Assembly (NCBI GenBank): GCA_023055355.1
Contig: JALJCS010000004.1
Span: forward strand, 17,999,244-18,063,243
DNA length: 64,000 nucleotides
Direction of reading: 5' to 3'
Origin: Agelaius tricolor
Lineage: Eukaryota; Chordata; Aves; Passeriformes; Icteridae
Each line of letters opens with the position of its first letter. Position 1 is the stretch's first letter. Under the pieces are notes generated by a model. That model was given only the letters and a program-made list of their open reading frames with translations, made no database searches and was not told the DNA's origin. Position numbers and translations under genes: made by a program. Positions 63,641 through 64,000 of this stretch are shown one piece after another.

Positions 63641-64000
63641 TAAGAATGCTTCTCTGAAAGATCAACTGAATCAACACAAAATGACAAAAATAATCAAAAG
63701 CGCCCATAAGACAGTTTTCAAAATGCAAACAATTCTGAGTCCCCAGTGTCCAAATAGATTTTCTTGGTGCTGGCAGGATGGATGCATGGCTTTCTTAGTA
63801 TGGTTTATCAGGAAACTGAGTCAGGAGAAGGTTCCTTCAGCAGGGGCTGGTTCTCTGCCACCTGTGGCAGTGTTTTTGTCTGTGATTAACTCTGTACGAG
63901 GTACTGTAGGGGGTGGTTGGAAACTCCAAATAGAAATCATTAACTTTTAAGAAAAAGATAGTTACTTTAGGGAAACTTTCCTTCTTTCACTCTCAATCAT

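Overview
The window looks like bird nuclear DNA, most likely from a songbird. It is AT-rich, has GT-AG introns, carries several CR1 LINE copies (the usual avian LINE) and many avian-type endogenous retrovirus (ERV) LTRs. The only host protein gene I can support is the 3' two thirds of MFSD14B (HIATL1), a major-facilitator membrane protein, on the + strand from the left edge to about 11.8 kb. Its eight visible coding exons encode 362 residues without interruption. MFSD14B is Z-linked in birds (established knowledge, not visible here), so the window is probably Z-chromosomal.

Layout. 1-10.4 kb: MFSD14B coding exons; one intron carries an antisense ERVL-type LTR, and another carries a 115-nt almost perfect hairpin. 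10.4-11.8 kb: the 3' UTR. 12.4-12.8 kb: a CR1 copy. 12.8-20.7 kb: unique AT-rich sequence with a low-complexity block near 15.3 kb. 20.7-23.7 kb: a repeat cluster (ERVL-type LTR, a second LTR, CR1). 24.5-31.5 kb: a complete but defective provirus on the - strand, bounded by 713/720-bp LTRs and a 6-bp target duplication GAAGGG. 33.9-35.3 kb: a long solo LTR with target duplication AGCAC. 42.8-44.9 kb: the longest CR1 copy. 46.1-46.7 kb: another ERVL-type LTR. 49.1-49.9 kb: CR1. 56.9 kb: a CR1 end. 58.0-58.6 kb: a solo LTR with target duplication ATTCAG. 59.5-60.6 kb: CR1 of another subfamily. 63.3 kb: a probable LTR fragment. The DNA between these is gene-free as far as I can see.

The provirus is the richest feature. 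Read on the - strand it has 5' LTR, a lysine-tRNA-type primer-binding site, leader with splice donor, a truncated gag, the tail of protease, broken RT / RNase H / integrase, an env with a long open frame, a polypurine tract and the 3' LTR. Pol and the primer site look betaretrovirus-like, while env has the alpharetrovirus-type transmembrane layout. The two LTRs differ at about 1% of positions, yet the interior has a large gag-pro deletion, several stops and frameshifts, and altered catalytic residues. The LTR enhancer holds three copies of a GATACATT + X-box-like palindrome module. The solo LTR at 58 kb carries related modules, which ties it to the same lineage.
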